From the NCBI RefSeq assembly GCF_030052815.1, contig NC_079504.1:46798507-46862506 (forward strand): 64,000 nucleotides of DNA. Direction: 5' to 3'. The translations under genes and the position numbers were made by a program. Each line of letters starts with the position of its first letter. The stretch's first letter is position 1. The DNA comes from Hevea brasiliensis. Taxonomy: Eukaryota > Streptophyta > Magnoliopsida > Malpighiales > Euphorbiaceae. Positions 32,470 through 43,037 of this stretch are shown here, piece after piece. The notes beneath the pieces are model-generated. The model saw only the letters and a program-made list of their open reading frames with translations. It searched no databases and had not been told where the DNA came from.

Positions 32470-35341
32470 TCGTGCACAGTACCATCACAATAATGAATCT
32501 TCCGCAAGGGCCGTAACGATAAAATAAACTTAGATCTAACCCCAAATCAGAGGAAAATCTAAGCCTGTGCACGTACCATGGTAATCAAAACACAACTAAC
32601 TCCATTGTCTTCTCAACAAATGAGAGAGACGGGTAATAACCTAGTCAAGCATCTATAGTGAGATATAAAACAATATCAAAATCCTTTTAGTGAGCATAAA
32701 TCACAATACAATTCGATTCAAAGTCAATTCCAATATCCAATAATTTTTATGCTCATCACAATTCAAATCATAATTTGCATTTTTCCATGAAAATTACCAT
32801 CATAATTCAAAACATGTTATATCACAATTTTCCAAAACATAATTTATTCAATCCATAACAATGCTTAATACTTGTGGAAATACCATTTCACAAAGATAAA
32901 TTCATACATACTATAGCAATTTCAATAATCATTGAATTAAATCCAATGCCTGTTAAACATAGTTCATAAGAAAATATGTCATTTAATCATATAAAATATT
33001 CAGAACAAAATCAGTTAAAAACTAGTTGTGCACAAACCTCTGATAACTGTCTCTTGGTTTGGACTCAGTGTTTCCTTCCCTTTTCCTGAGTCTTTGGTAA
33101 CTGAGAAACACAATTTGAAGTGTTTCAGTACTAAATTAAATTGTCTCTAACGATAATGTTCAATAAGTAATTCACTGAAAGTTATTATTTGCTTAATCCA
33201 CTCAATATATCGACCCTCGATGCGTTTTAGGTAAATTAGGTTTTAACGTTATTAATATGTCACATTCGATGGCATTTTAGGGTTGGTACGTTTTACCAAA
33301 CTCATTTCCTTGTTTAGTGCATTTTAATGCAACTTGCTGGATTCTAGGATACTAGTTTGACCTAGCCGGACGACCTAGGTTCCTCAGTTTTCGGGTTTCG
33401 GTCAAAACTACAAACTTGTAGATCTATGTCTTATTGCACGCGGGGCAAAATTTCAGGTCAATCCGAGTTATGTAGGCCAAGTTATGGTCATTTTACTATT
33501 GCTGGTCAAATGGCATCAAATTAGGTCAATTTTAGGTCAATTTGGTCAACTCTGGTTCGGCCAGTTTTTGGACCCGAACTTGTGCAAGCTTTTTGACTTG
33601 CTTCTGGTCATTTATGGGCTTTGGTGTCTTCATAAGACTTGTAGGTATGGGTCTTAACTATTCATGGTTAAAATTTCAGGTCAATTAGACCAGTTTTGAG
33701 TGAGTTATGGCCTAAACACTAACTGCTGCCCAATTGGTAAATTTTCAGGCCTTATTGCACCTTAATCCGAATTGGTCATTTTTCATGTCACTTTGCAAGC
33801 AGAATTTTGGTATGCTTTCTCAATGAAAGTTGGCACATTTTGTGCCTAGTTCCACCTCCAATTGGTCTCATACCAATTGAGGTTACACATTTAAAGTTAT
33901 AGGCTAAAATGCATACTGCCCTTAGTTACCTTGCTTAAGCATACATCAATGACACATTTACCTTACTATATGTCCACTTCCCTTACCAATTCTGTTTTGG
34001 TACATTACCAAAACTACATACCACTTCACTTTAAAGTTACTTTGGGCAGATTACAATTATCCTCAATACACCAATTAAAACTCAAATTTACAAAGTCTAA
34101 GTACAATCACATATACACCTAAACATTACTCATTCTTACATACACTTTACACAACCAATCTATATACATATCCATCAATCCTCAATGTCAATATTTTGCC
34201 AATACCTTCATAAACACATACATTTATCATAGAATCCCAAGGCTGCCAAAAATCTTCACCATGCCAAAGTGTCCTACAATTCATTAATTTCCATTCCAAG
34301 TGCAAAATCACCATATACATATGGAATAATTAACTAGGATATTAAATCACCCTAATCAACATCATTTCTCATCAAATATATGTATAAATATTTCCTTAAA
34401 TACATAACTCCATGGCTGTCCAAAATGAACATATCAATAACTTCTCAAACTTGAAAATTTTCTTCACAAATCCAACACCCATAACATGTACACAAAGTTT
34501 AACAAAGCAATATTCAAATATGTAAACTTGCCTATGATTGGAACTTGCTAAACCTTGATTAAACTTCTTGATTTTGGTATCAAGCTCTTCCTTGTGATGT
34601 GGGGACAATTTTTAATGAAGCTATCTAAGTGATTGGAGGTGAAATGGAGGGAAGGATTAAGCTCTAAACCAAACGGCAATGGAGGATTTTCTTCTCTTCA
34701 ATTCGGCATGGATGAGGAACCTTGAAGAAATGAAATTGCAGATGGGATAATGGGTGTACACCTGCCCCATTATGCTTTTAGTTTATTCCTTTAGTGGCCC
34801 ACTCACATTATTTAATCATATTATAAGTTTAATTTGTTATTTACACCATTTTCACTCCACTTTTGGCTATTTACTTTAGGTACCACCAAATTAATTTTTC
34901 ATTTTATTTTCTAAGTGTAATATTACTTATTTTTAATGGACATTTAGGTCAAAACACAATTCGGGATGTCAAATGACCATAATGCCCCTGTTCGGGTTGC
35001 ATTCCCAATTTTTCGGTAACACCGGGTTTTGTCTGTTTTTCGATTTCTCACTTTTCTTTGTACTAATTATTTAATTTTTCTTTGTTATTTCTAATGATAT
35101 TTATACTTCAATTGATGTCTCTTTAAGTCCTAAAAATATTTTTCAGGGTTCCCCGTAGTCCAGGGCTAGTCAACGGTCCACGCCGTGACTTCCCGGTGCG
35201 GTCACCCATCGCTAGGGTTCCCGGCTCGCTTAACTTGGTTACATTTCTTTGCTATTATTTTTCCTTTGTTTTTCCTTTATTTTCTTTTCTTGTGTTTCAT
35301 TATTTTATGTCTCCTCATTTATATCGAAGTGTAGTTCTAGG

Positions 35342-35492
35342 TGTAACACCCTAGGCAAATCCCACATCGACAAAACACGGGAGAGATGCTGGGTTCATAA
35401 GTTGACAATTCGTAACCCCTATTGACGCGTTTTAAAACCGTGAGGGCTTCGGCCCAGAGCGGACAATATCACTAGTGGGTCGGGCCATTACA
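35342..35492 (+). repeat. TRIM-like terminal repeat 1
   Basis: 151 bp with TG...CA ends, near-identical to 35583-35733; I see only two or three substitutions. Confidence 0.9.
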
Positions 35493-35496
35493 TTTG

Positions 35497-35508
35497 TGGT
35501 ATCAGAGC
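35497..35508 (+). other. TRIM-like primer-binding site
   Basis: TGGTATCAGAGC, a perfect initiator-Met tRNA primer site, starting four bases after terminal repeat 1. Confidence 0.85.
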
Positions 35509-35582
35509 CGCTCCGCGTGCAACCTTGAACGATGGTGGGGCAAACCTCAGCGAGGACGCTGAGTCCCATAAGGGGGGTGGAT

Positions 35583-35733
35583 TGTAACACCCTAGGCAAA
35601 TCCCACATCGACAAAACACGGGAGAGATGCTGGGTTCATAAGTTGACAGTTCGTAACCCCTATTGACGCGTTGTAAAACCGTGAGGGCTTCGGCCCAGAG
35701 CGGACAATATCACTAGTGGGTCGGGCCATTACA
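35583..35733 (+). repeat. TRIM-like terminal repeat 2
   Basis: 151-bp second copy, directly preceded by the purine-rich AAGGGGGGTGGAT. Confidence 0.9.
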
Positions 35734-35928
35734 TCTCAATTGGTGAGAGGCGAAGCAAACCCGTGAGTGATATGGGTTCGAATCCTAGCTCTGCAGGGCG
35801 AAGGGATTTAATTCCACAAAGCGGACAGTACCTTGTGAGTCGCAGGTACGGCCTCTAGAAGGGTACGCTGGCAAGAAGGCCACCCATAGAGGGGCTTGAG
35901 CTGGGACCCCCTAAGCTGGGGTGTGACA
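35734..35928 (+). other. TRIM tail with tRNA-like A and B boxes and a diverged LTR-like piece
   Basis: TCTCAATTGGTGAGAGG resembles a tRNA D-arm/A box, and GGGTTCGAATCC 23 bases later is a perfect T-arm/B box. Further on, AAAGCGGACAGTACC...GTGAGTCG...GGCC resembles AGAGCGGACAATATC...GTGGGTCGGGCC of the terminal repeats. The tail ends GTGTGACA. I cannot fold a full tRNA cloverleaf here. Confidence 0.55.
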
Positions 35929-36003
35929 CTAGGCATCCTAGCTGTCCGGACAACACTAGTCATCGGAACAATAGAACGCACTACCGAACATAGGGGTGTT
36001 ACA

Positions 36004-36018
36004 ATTCTCCCCCCCCTT
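36004..36018 (-). other. Element D polypurine tract
   Basis: Minus strand AAGGGGGGGGAGAAT directly abuts the 3' LTR start TGTAACACCC. Confidence 0.85.
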
Positions 36019-36050
36019 AAATAAATTTCGTCTCGAAATTTTACCTGGCA

Positions 36051-37094
36051 TTAGTCTCTGAACAGTTGTGGGTGCTGTCTCCAAATATCCTCTTCACGTT
36101 CCCAAGTAGCTTCCTGGCCTGAATGATGGTTCCACAGCACTTTAACCAAGTGTATCTGTTTGTTCCTCAGCTGTTTCACCTCATAAGCCAGAATTTTTAT
36201 GGGTTCTTCCTCATATGAGAGGTCTGGATTTACTTCAATCTCTTCAACTGGTAGTACATGAGATGGGTCTAATCTGTACCTCCTTAACATGGACACATGG
36301 AAGACACTGTGTATCTTTGCTAGCTCTGGAGGTAATGCCAACCGATATGCCAAAGGACCCACTCTGTCCAGAACCTCATATGGTCCGATGAAACGAGGAC
36401 TCAGTTTCCCCTTTCTACCAAATCTCATAATCCTCTTCCAAGGAGAAACTTTGAGGAATACTTTATCATCCACTGCATACTCGATATCTCTTCTTTTTAG
36501 ATCAACATAGGACTTCTGACGGTCTGATGCAGCCTTGAGTCTATCTCTGATCAATCTAATCTTTTCCTCTGTCTGCTGAACAATTTCTGGCCCAATCATC
36601 TTCCTTTCACCTACTTCATCCCAACATAAGGGAGTTCTGCACTTTCTGCCATACAAAGCTTCATATGGAGGCATCCCAATGCTTGATTGGTAGCTGTTGT
36701 TATAAGCAAACTCAATCAAAGGCAAGTGTGTATCCAAACTACCTTCAAATTCAATCACACAAGCCCGTAGCATATCCTCAAATATCTGAATAACCCTCTC
36801 AGACTGGCCATCTGTATGTGGGTGGAATACTGTGCTCAAGTTCAATCTAGTTCTCAGGGCTCTCTGAAGACTACCCCAGAATCTAGAAGTGAACCTAGGA
36901 TCTCTATCAGAAACAATTGATACTGGCACTCCATGCAATTTTATAATCTCATATACGTACAATCTGGCCAATCTTTCCAAGCTATAGTCCATCCGAACTG
37001 GCAAAAAGTGAGCAGACTTGGTTAGTCTATCAACTATAACCCATACTGCATCATGACTATTCTGTGTCTTCAGAAGTCTCATCACAAAATCCAT
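36051..37094 (-). CDS. Element D integrase core (partial) with chromodomain-like C-terminus
   Basis: 347-aa intact frame. It opens inside the integrase core (MDFVMRLLKTQNSHDAVWVI), with AHFLPV, the second catalytic aspartate in VSIVSDRDPRFTS, and the catalytic glutamate in HTDGQSERVIQ. Then come EFAYNNSYQSSIGMPPYEALYGRKCRTPLCW, the SH3-like DKVFLKVSPWKRIMRFGRKGKLSPRFIGPYEVL, and the chromodomain-like QIHLVKVLWNHHSGQEATWEREEDI. Chromodomains direct chromovirus integration to heterochromatin. The zinc-binding N-terminus and first catalytic aspartate region are missing; the frame begins at a deletion junction. No stops, unlike most pol remnants here. Confidence 0.85.
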   Translation of the reverse strand: MDFVMRLLKTQNSHDAVWVIVDRLTKSAHFLPVRMDYSLERLARLYVYEIIKLHGVPVSIVSDRDPRFTSRFWGSLQRALRTRLNLSTVFHPHTDGQSERVIQIFEDMLRACVIEFEGSLDTHLPLIEFAYNNSYQSSIGMPPYEALYGRKCRTPLCWDEVGERKMIGPEIVQQTEEKIRLIRDRLKAASDRQKSYVDLKRRDIEYAVDDKVFLKVSPWKRIMRFGRKGKLSPRFIGPYEVLDRVGPLAYRLALPPELAKIHSVFHVSMLRRYRLDPSHVLPVEEIEVNPDLSYEEEPIKILAYEVKQLRNKQIHLVKVLWNHHSGQEATWEREEDIWRQHPQLFRD

Positions 37095-38084
37095 AGTTAT
37101 CCGTTCTCTTACTATGTTTCATAGGGTGTTATTTGTATGCTAGCTCGACACTTATTATTATATATAAATTCTGTTAGTGGGATGTATCTGTCTCATCACC
37201 CCTCGAATTCAATGACACAAGTTCTCAGTATATTCTCCGGGTTTATGACATTTTACAGGTTATTATTATCATTTCATTTCATTATTTATAGAAACTCAAC
37301 GAGTTTTAAAATTTACCTGAATCACTTGTTTCGACTGTCCATCCATCTGAGGATGATAAGTCGTACTGATATCTCTAAGCTAATAGCAATTACTGGGGTA
37401 CAGGTAATTCACATTAATATAACTAAGTCACTGACTCTAGCTACCTTACAAGTGTAGTCGTTTGATAGGCTAGTTCTGAAGTCTTAAATTTCTGACTAAA
37501 ATTTTCACATTTATTTCCAGTACTAGTACTCTATTCGGGTGCAACTGTATCAATTTATAGATTACTTACAATTATTCTTAATTTATTATACCCCAAGGAA
37601 GCACGTAGCTCTACACAATAATCCCGTGTCGGTACTGTAATCTGCAGCTTACAATACAAACATTGAGAACATTATATAGTCACTACGTTATAACCTCATG
37701 GGCTAGGTTTCACTACGTTATAACCTCATGGGCTAGGTTTTCTAACATCTTATCTTTCTCGAATCTACTAATATCCTAAACCGATTCTGATTACAATATC
37801 CATTAATTATTACTAACAGTAACACCTTTGCCCTCATCTAGAGCAATTCTATTACTGTAACTTACTTTTAGGTCCTCTTGCCTTACATTAAATAGGCTTG
37901 CCAATTAGCTTTATAATTTATGGTATGTTAGAAAATACTTTTAGCTAACAATTCTTCCAAAATTAATGTCAATCATACTTGTTATTATAGTTATTATCCT
38001 AAAGGACTAGTCACTAATACATCAAAATTCATTTCCATGTAAAGGAATAACAATAGGACATATAGTTCTGACACTAACACACAA
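37095..38084 (-). pseudogene. Element D filler with a second, diverged integrase fragment
   Basis: Between the gag and integrase frames. On the minus strand, pieces at about 37110-37370 read TTYHPQMDGQSKQVIQ, then NILRTCVIEFEG, then LTEFIYNNKCRASIQITPYE. These correspond to the same integrase core region encoded again at 36051-37094 but are diverged and interrupted. The rest (about 37400-38084) is AT-rich, with no frame I recognise and an exact 30-bp tandem duplication at 37681-37740. Confidence 0.6.
37681..37740. repeat. Exact 2 x 30-bp tandem duplication
   Basis: CACTACGTTATAACC... repeated without a mismatch in two adjacent 30-bp units; consistent with a recent slippage or repair event in element D filler. 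Confidence 0.95.
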
Positions 38085-38772
38085 CTAAGTAGTGCTGAGA
38101 TCAAATAATAACTCATTGTTTCCTTCAAAAATTAAAAACTTACCAGCAGCTACATCTGAAGTTTCTGCTCTTTCTCCTTGGCGCATAGTGGACGCTCTGA
38201 CTGGTGCGCTACTATATTCGGGTTGATTCACTGTGTTATAGTGGTGAGGAGTACCAACTCTATTTCTATCTTGACTCTGACTGACGGTCTGTGAACTCCG
38301 GAGAGCAGATCGAGGTGGTTTAGTACAATCTTTAGCAAAGTGTCCAAGTTTTCCACAATTGTAGCAGGCTCCAGAGGCCTTATAGCATATCCCACCATGA
38401 TTTCTTCCACAAGTTTCACATTGGCGGGGAGGGTAGGAACTTCTAGTTGTTCGACGACTGGACCTTGGTGGTCTCTGTCTTAATGATCCACCTCTATCGT
38501 ATCCCTGAGCTCGGGGTTCCTCAAATTCTTTTCTCTTTCTCAAATTACTGTTCGAGCTCTGACCCATAGGTTTCTCCCTCTTCTCTATTTCATGTTGCCC
38601 TTGTGGAGGTTGGGTCTGTACTTGGGCTTGGGCTGACAGATTATCAGCCATTTGTTGGAAGAAAGTGGCCATTCTTTGGGCCATTTGTGCGATAATTTGT
38701 CTTGGTAAAGCTGATGCAGATCGGGCCTTCGACACTTTGTGGAGTTGGGGCCTCAACTTGTACTTCTGCCAT
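38085..38772 (-). pseudogene. Element D gag, capsid core deleted
   Basis: A start at about 38772 (MAEVQVEAPTPQSV) shifts frame into the 223-aa frame 38756-38085. That frame keeps the Gag N-terminal helix (MAQRMATFFQQMADNL), then passes directly into the post-capsid linker (SSNSNLRKRKEFEEP) and two knuckles CETCGRNHGGIC and CYNCGKLGHFAKDC. The roughly 200-residue capsid region found in related Gags is absent. After DVAAGK the expected protease does not follow. Confidence 0.8.
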
Positions 38773-38974
38773 CACGGACTGTTCTATTGTCTCATTCTTC
38801 TCTTCCAAGTCTTTTCACAAGATTCTCTATTCCTGTACAACCAACATAAGGAGATTCCTCTCTATTAGTTCATTTTTATGATGTAAATGTACTATATGTA
38901 TCAACATTTGAGCAGTTGTAGTTACTGACAAAAAGATTTCAAATTCACAATTCAAAATTTACTTTAAAACCATT

Positions 38975-38986
38975 GCTCTGATACCA
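38975..38986 (-). other. Element D primer-binding site
   Basis: Minus strand TGGTATCAGAGC, perfect initiator-Met type, seven bases after the 5' LTR end at 38994. Confidence 0.9.
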
Positions 38987-38993
38987 CAAAACA

Positions 38994-41900
38994 TGTCACA
39001 CCCTACTCCCCTGTAAGATGCAACATGATCCCGTAGTACACCTAATGAATTACCATACTTCACCTACCAATAACCCATTAGATATACTACAAGGGATTTT
39101 AAAACAATTTTCGTGAAATTTAAGTCATGGATTAAAATCTGGTGTTATAAAATTTTTTCAAAATTTCGGCAAAGTGCTGACTGTATTTTGAGAAAACAGT
39201 TCTTTAATCCTACAAAAGAAAATGTTCCCGATATGTTTTCTCAAATACAACTTCAATAACTTCATTTCAATTCATAATTCAATTCTCAATAAACAATCAA
39301 TTCATTTTCAAACTACTCTCATCATAAAGAAACATTTCATTGATTACAAGACTCAAAATTTATAATACAAAACTATTCAAGAAAATGAAATCTCAAATTT
39401 ACATTTACAATAATTTACATTTAATTACATACCAAAATATTTTACAAGAGTTTTTATACAACTGCTCAAATAATTTACATACATATTATTACATGCATAC
39501 ATCAAAACCTATGTACATGGGTATACCTATGATATACCTGGAGCTGATCTGAATGTATCCTCAAAGAAATTTACTCACTGCTCTATGCTCTTCTTACCTG
39601 CGACAGCATACAAAGCTATCGCTGAGTGGTGAACTCAGTGGTGCACAACTATAATTTAAAACATAGTACAATAGACATTGACAAAATTTACAGTAAATAA
39701 TTTAGAAATCTGAATACTCATCAAATTCCACAACTCAAAATATTCATTACCAATAATGTAAATCATTTGTATAAATGAATTTGATCACAAAATTCAATTT
39801 ATCAAATCATAACTATCCATTTAAGTAATTCCAACAAAATCAATTATACATAAACCATAATTGAAATCACAATTCCTTAGCATTCAAAAGCCATTCTGTA
39901 TCTCAAAAATCATGCTGTATATTAAAAATCATACTGTATCTCAAAAATCATACTGTATCTTAAAACTCATTCTTTATCTCACTAACTATGCAAGACTAAT
40001 TCGAAAGGGCCATATTCGATGTGATTCTAACTCCCTATGGTCGGGGAGGTCGAATCAGATTCTAACTCCCTATGGTCGAGGAGGTCAAATCAACGTGCAC
40101 AGTACCATCACAATAATGAATCTTCCGCAAGGGCCATAACGATAAAATAAACTTAGATCTAACCCCAAATCAGAGGAAAATCTAAGCCTGTGCACGTACC
40201 ATGGTAATCAAAACACAACTAACTCCATTGTCTTCTCAACAAATGAGAGAGACGGGTAATAACCTAGTCAAGCATCTATAGTGAGATATAAAACAATATC
40301 ACAATCCTTTTAGTGAGCATAAATCACAATACAATTCGATTCAAAGTCAATTCCAATATCCAATAATTTTTATGCTCATCACAATTCAAATCATAATTTG
40401 CATTTTTCCATGAAAATTACCATCATAATTCAAAACATGTTATATCACAATTTTCCGAAACATAATTTATTCAATCCATATCAATGCTTAATACTTGTGG
40501 AAATACCATTTCACAAAGATAAATTCATACATACTATAGCAATTTCAATAATCATTGAATTAAATCCAATGCCTGTTAAACATAGTTCATAAGAAAATAT
40601 GTCATTTAATCATATAAAATATTCAGAACAAAATCAGTGGAAAACTAATTGTGCACAAACCTCTGATAACTGTCTCTTGGTCTGGACTCAGTGTTTCCTT
40701 CCCTTTTCCTGAGTCTTTCGTAACTGAGAAACACAATTTGAAGTGTTTCAGTACTAAATTAAATTGTCTCTAACGATAATGTTCAATAAGTAATTCACTG
40801 AAAGTTATTATTTGCTTAATCCACTCAATATATCGACCCTCGATACGTTTTAGGTAAATTAGGTTTTAACATTATTAATATGTCACATTCGATGGCATTT
40901 TAGGGTTGGTACGTTTTACCAAACTCATTTCCTTGTTTAGTGCATTTTAATGCAACTTGCTGGATTCCAGGATACTAGTTTGACCTAGCAAGACGACCTA
41001 GTTCCCTCGGTTTTCGGGTTTCAGTCAAAACTACAAACTTGTAGATCTATGTCTTATTGCACGCGGGGCAAAATTTCAGGTCAATCCGAGTTATGTAGAC
41101 CAAGTTATGGTCATTTTACTATTGCTGGTCAAATGGCATCAAATTAGGTCAATTTTAGGTCAATTTGGTCAACTCTGGTTCTGCCAGTTTTTGGACCCGA
41201 ACTTGTGCAAGCTTTTTGACTTGCTTCTGGTCATTTCTGGGCTTTGGTGTCTTCATAAGACTTGTAGGTATGGGTCTTAACTATTCATGGTTAAAATTCA
41301 GGTCAATTGGACCTGTTTTGAGTGAGTTATGGCCTAAACACTAACTGCTGCCCAATTGGTAAATTTTCAGGCCTTATTGCACCTTAATCCGAATTGGTCA
41401 TTTTTCATGTCACTTTGCAAGCAGAATTTTGGTATGCTTTCTCAATGAAAGTTGGCACATTTTGTGCCTAGTTCCAACTCCAATTGGTCTCATACCAATT
41501 GAGGTTACACATTTAAAGTTATAGGCTAAAATGCATACTGCCCTTAGTTACCTTGCTTAAACATACATCAATGACACATTTACCTTACTATATGTCCACT
41601 TCCCTTACCAATTCTGTTTTGGTACATTACCAAAACTACATACCACTTCACTTTAAAGTTACTTTGGGCAGATTACAATTATCCTCAATACACCAATTAA
41701 AACTCAAATTTACAAAGTCTAAGTATAATCACATATACACCTAAACATTACTCATTCTTACATACACTTTACACAACCAATCTATATACATATCCATCAA
41801 TCCTCAATGTCAATTTTTGCCAATACCTTCATAAACACATACATTTATCATAGAATCCCAAGGCTGCCAAAAATCTTCACCATGCCAAAGTGTCCTACAA

Positions 41901-43032
41901 TTCATCAATTTCCATTCCAAGTGCAAAATCACCATATACATATGGAATAATTTACTAGGATATTAAATCACCCTAATCAACATCATTTCTCATCAAATAT
42001 ATGTATAAATATTTCCTTAAATACATAACTCCATGGCTGTCCAAAATGAACATATCAATAACTTCTCAAACTTGAAAATTTTCTTCACAAATCCAACACC
42101 CATAACATGTACACAAAGTTTAACAAAGCAATATTCAAAAATGTAAACTTGCCTATGGTTGGAACTTGCTAAACCTTGATTAAACTTCTTGATTTTGGTA
42201 TCAAGCTCTTCCTTGTGATGTGGGGACAATTTTTAATGAAGCTATCTAAGTGATTGGAGGTGAAATGGAGGGAAGGATTAAGCTCTAAACCAAACGGCAA
42301 TGGAGGATTTTCTTCTCTTCAATTCGGCATGGATGAGGAAACTTGAAGAAATGAAATTGCAGATGGGATAATGGGTGTACACCTGCCCTATTATGCTTTT
42401 AGTTTATTCCTTTAGTGGCCCACTCACATTATTTAATCATATTATAAGTTTAATGTGTTATTTGCACCATTTTCACTCCACTTTTGGCTATTTACTTTAG
42501 GTACCACCAAATTAATTTTTCATTTTATTTTCTAAGTGTAATATTACTTATTTTTATTGGAAATTTAGGTCAAAAGACAATTCAGGATGTCAAATGACCA
42601 TAATGCCCCTGTTCGGGTTGCATTCCCGATTTTTCGGTAACACCGGGTTTTGTCTGTTTTTCGATTTCTCACTTTTCTTTGTACTAATTATTTAATTTTT
42701 CTTTGTTATTTCTAATGATATTTATACTTCAATTGATGTCTCTTTAAGTCTTAAAAATATTTTCCAGGGTTCCCCGCAGTCCAGGGCTAGTCAACGGTCC
42801 ACGCCGTGACTTCCCGGTGCGGTCACCCATCGCTAGGGTTCCCGGCTCGCTTAACTTGGTTACATTTCTTTGCTATTATTTTTCCTTTGTTTTTCCTTTA
42901 TTTTCTTTTCTTGTATTTCATTATTTTATGTTTCCTCATTTATATCGAAGTGTAGTTCTAGGCATCCTAGCTGTCCGGACAACACTGGTCACCGGAACAG
43001 TAGAACGCACTACCGAACATAGGTGTGTTACA
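38994..43032 (-). repeat. Element D 5' LTR (4039 bp)
   Basis: On plus TGTCACACCC ... TGTGTTACA. Collinear with 31373-36003 apart from the TRIM-like insert. Followed by GTGGC and the resumption of element A gag. Confidence 0.93.
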
Positions 43033-43037
43033 GTGGC

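Larger units (their letters stand above)
35342..35928 (+). mobile_element. TRIM-like miniature element with composite tail (587 bp)
   Basis: Flanked by CTAGG at 35337-35341 and 35929-35933; the empty site is seen in the sister LTR at about 42957-42961. Layout: direct repeat 1 (35342-35492, 151 bp, TGTAACACCC...GGGCCATTACA), primer site TGGTATCAGAGC (35497-35508), a 70-bp middle, purine run AAGGGGGGTGGAT, direct repeat 2 (35583-35733, 151 bp), and an unexpected 195-bp tail ending GGGGTGTGACA. The first 392 bp are a textbook terminal-repeat retrotransposon in miniature. The tail must be part of the inserted unit because the duplication lies beyond it. It has no coding capacity. Confidence 0.88.
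31373..36003 (-). repeat. Element D 3' LTR with TRIM-like insert
   Basis: On plus it runs TGTCACACCC ... GGGGTGTTACA. Near the outer half it has four to five imperfect copies of CTGTATCTCAAAAATCATA (32270-32360) and a 35-bp unit repeated twice exactly (32400-32434, 32435-32469) with a CTCCC...GGGAG stem. The 35342-35928 insert is absent from the 5' LTR copy. Confidence 0.92.
31373..43032 (-). mobile_element. Gypsy element D, minus strand: chimeric internal-deletion element
   Basis: Two 4039-bp LTRs (38994-43032 as 5', 31373-36003 as 3', the latter carrying a 587-bp insert plus 5-bp duplication). GTGGC target duplications lie at 31368-31372 and 43033-43037. The 2990-bp interior keeps an initiator-Met primer site, gag termini with a zinc knuckle, integrase plus chromodomain-like tail and a polypurine tract, but no capsid core, RT or RNase H. 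The LTRs look almost identical, so this is one of the youngest insertions here. It is probably non-autonomous and mobilised in trans. Confidence 0.92.

Noticed and set aside
33931..34122. Repeated 63-aa and 70-aa frames (also at 41553 and 42017) as a conserved small-protein family
   Set aside because: They are identical because they sit in the two near-identical LTRs of element D; they are not evidence for protein selection.
35734..35800. A functional tRNA gene in the TRIM tail
   Set aside because: A- and B-box-like sequences are present, but I cannot pair a convincing acceptor or anticodon stem, so it is only tRNA-like.
38130..38170. Splice donor in element D gag (GGTAAGT after DVAA)
   Set aside because: The sequence looks like a donor, but I could not find a matching acceptor or a resumed protease frame in the filler, so an intron is not supported.
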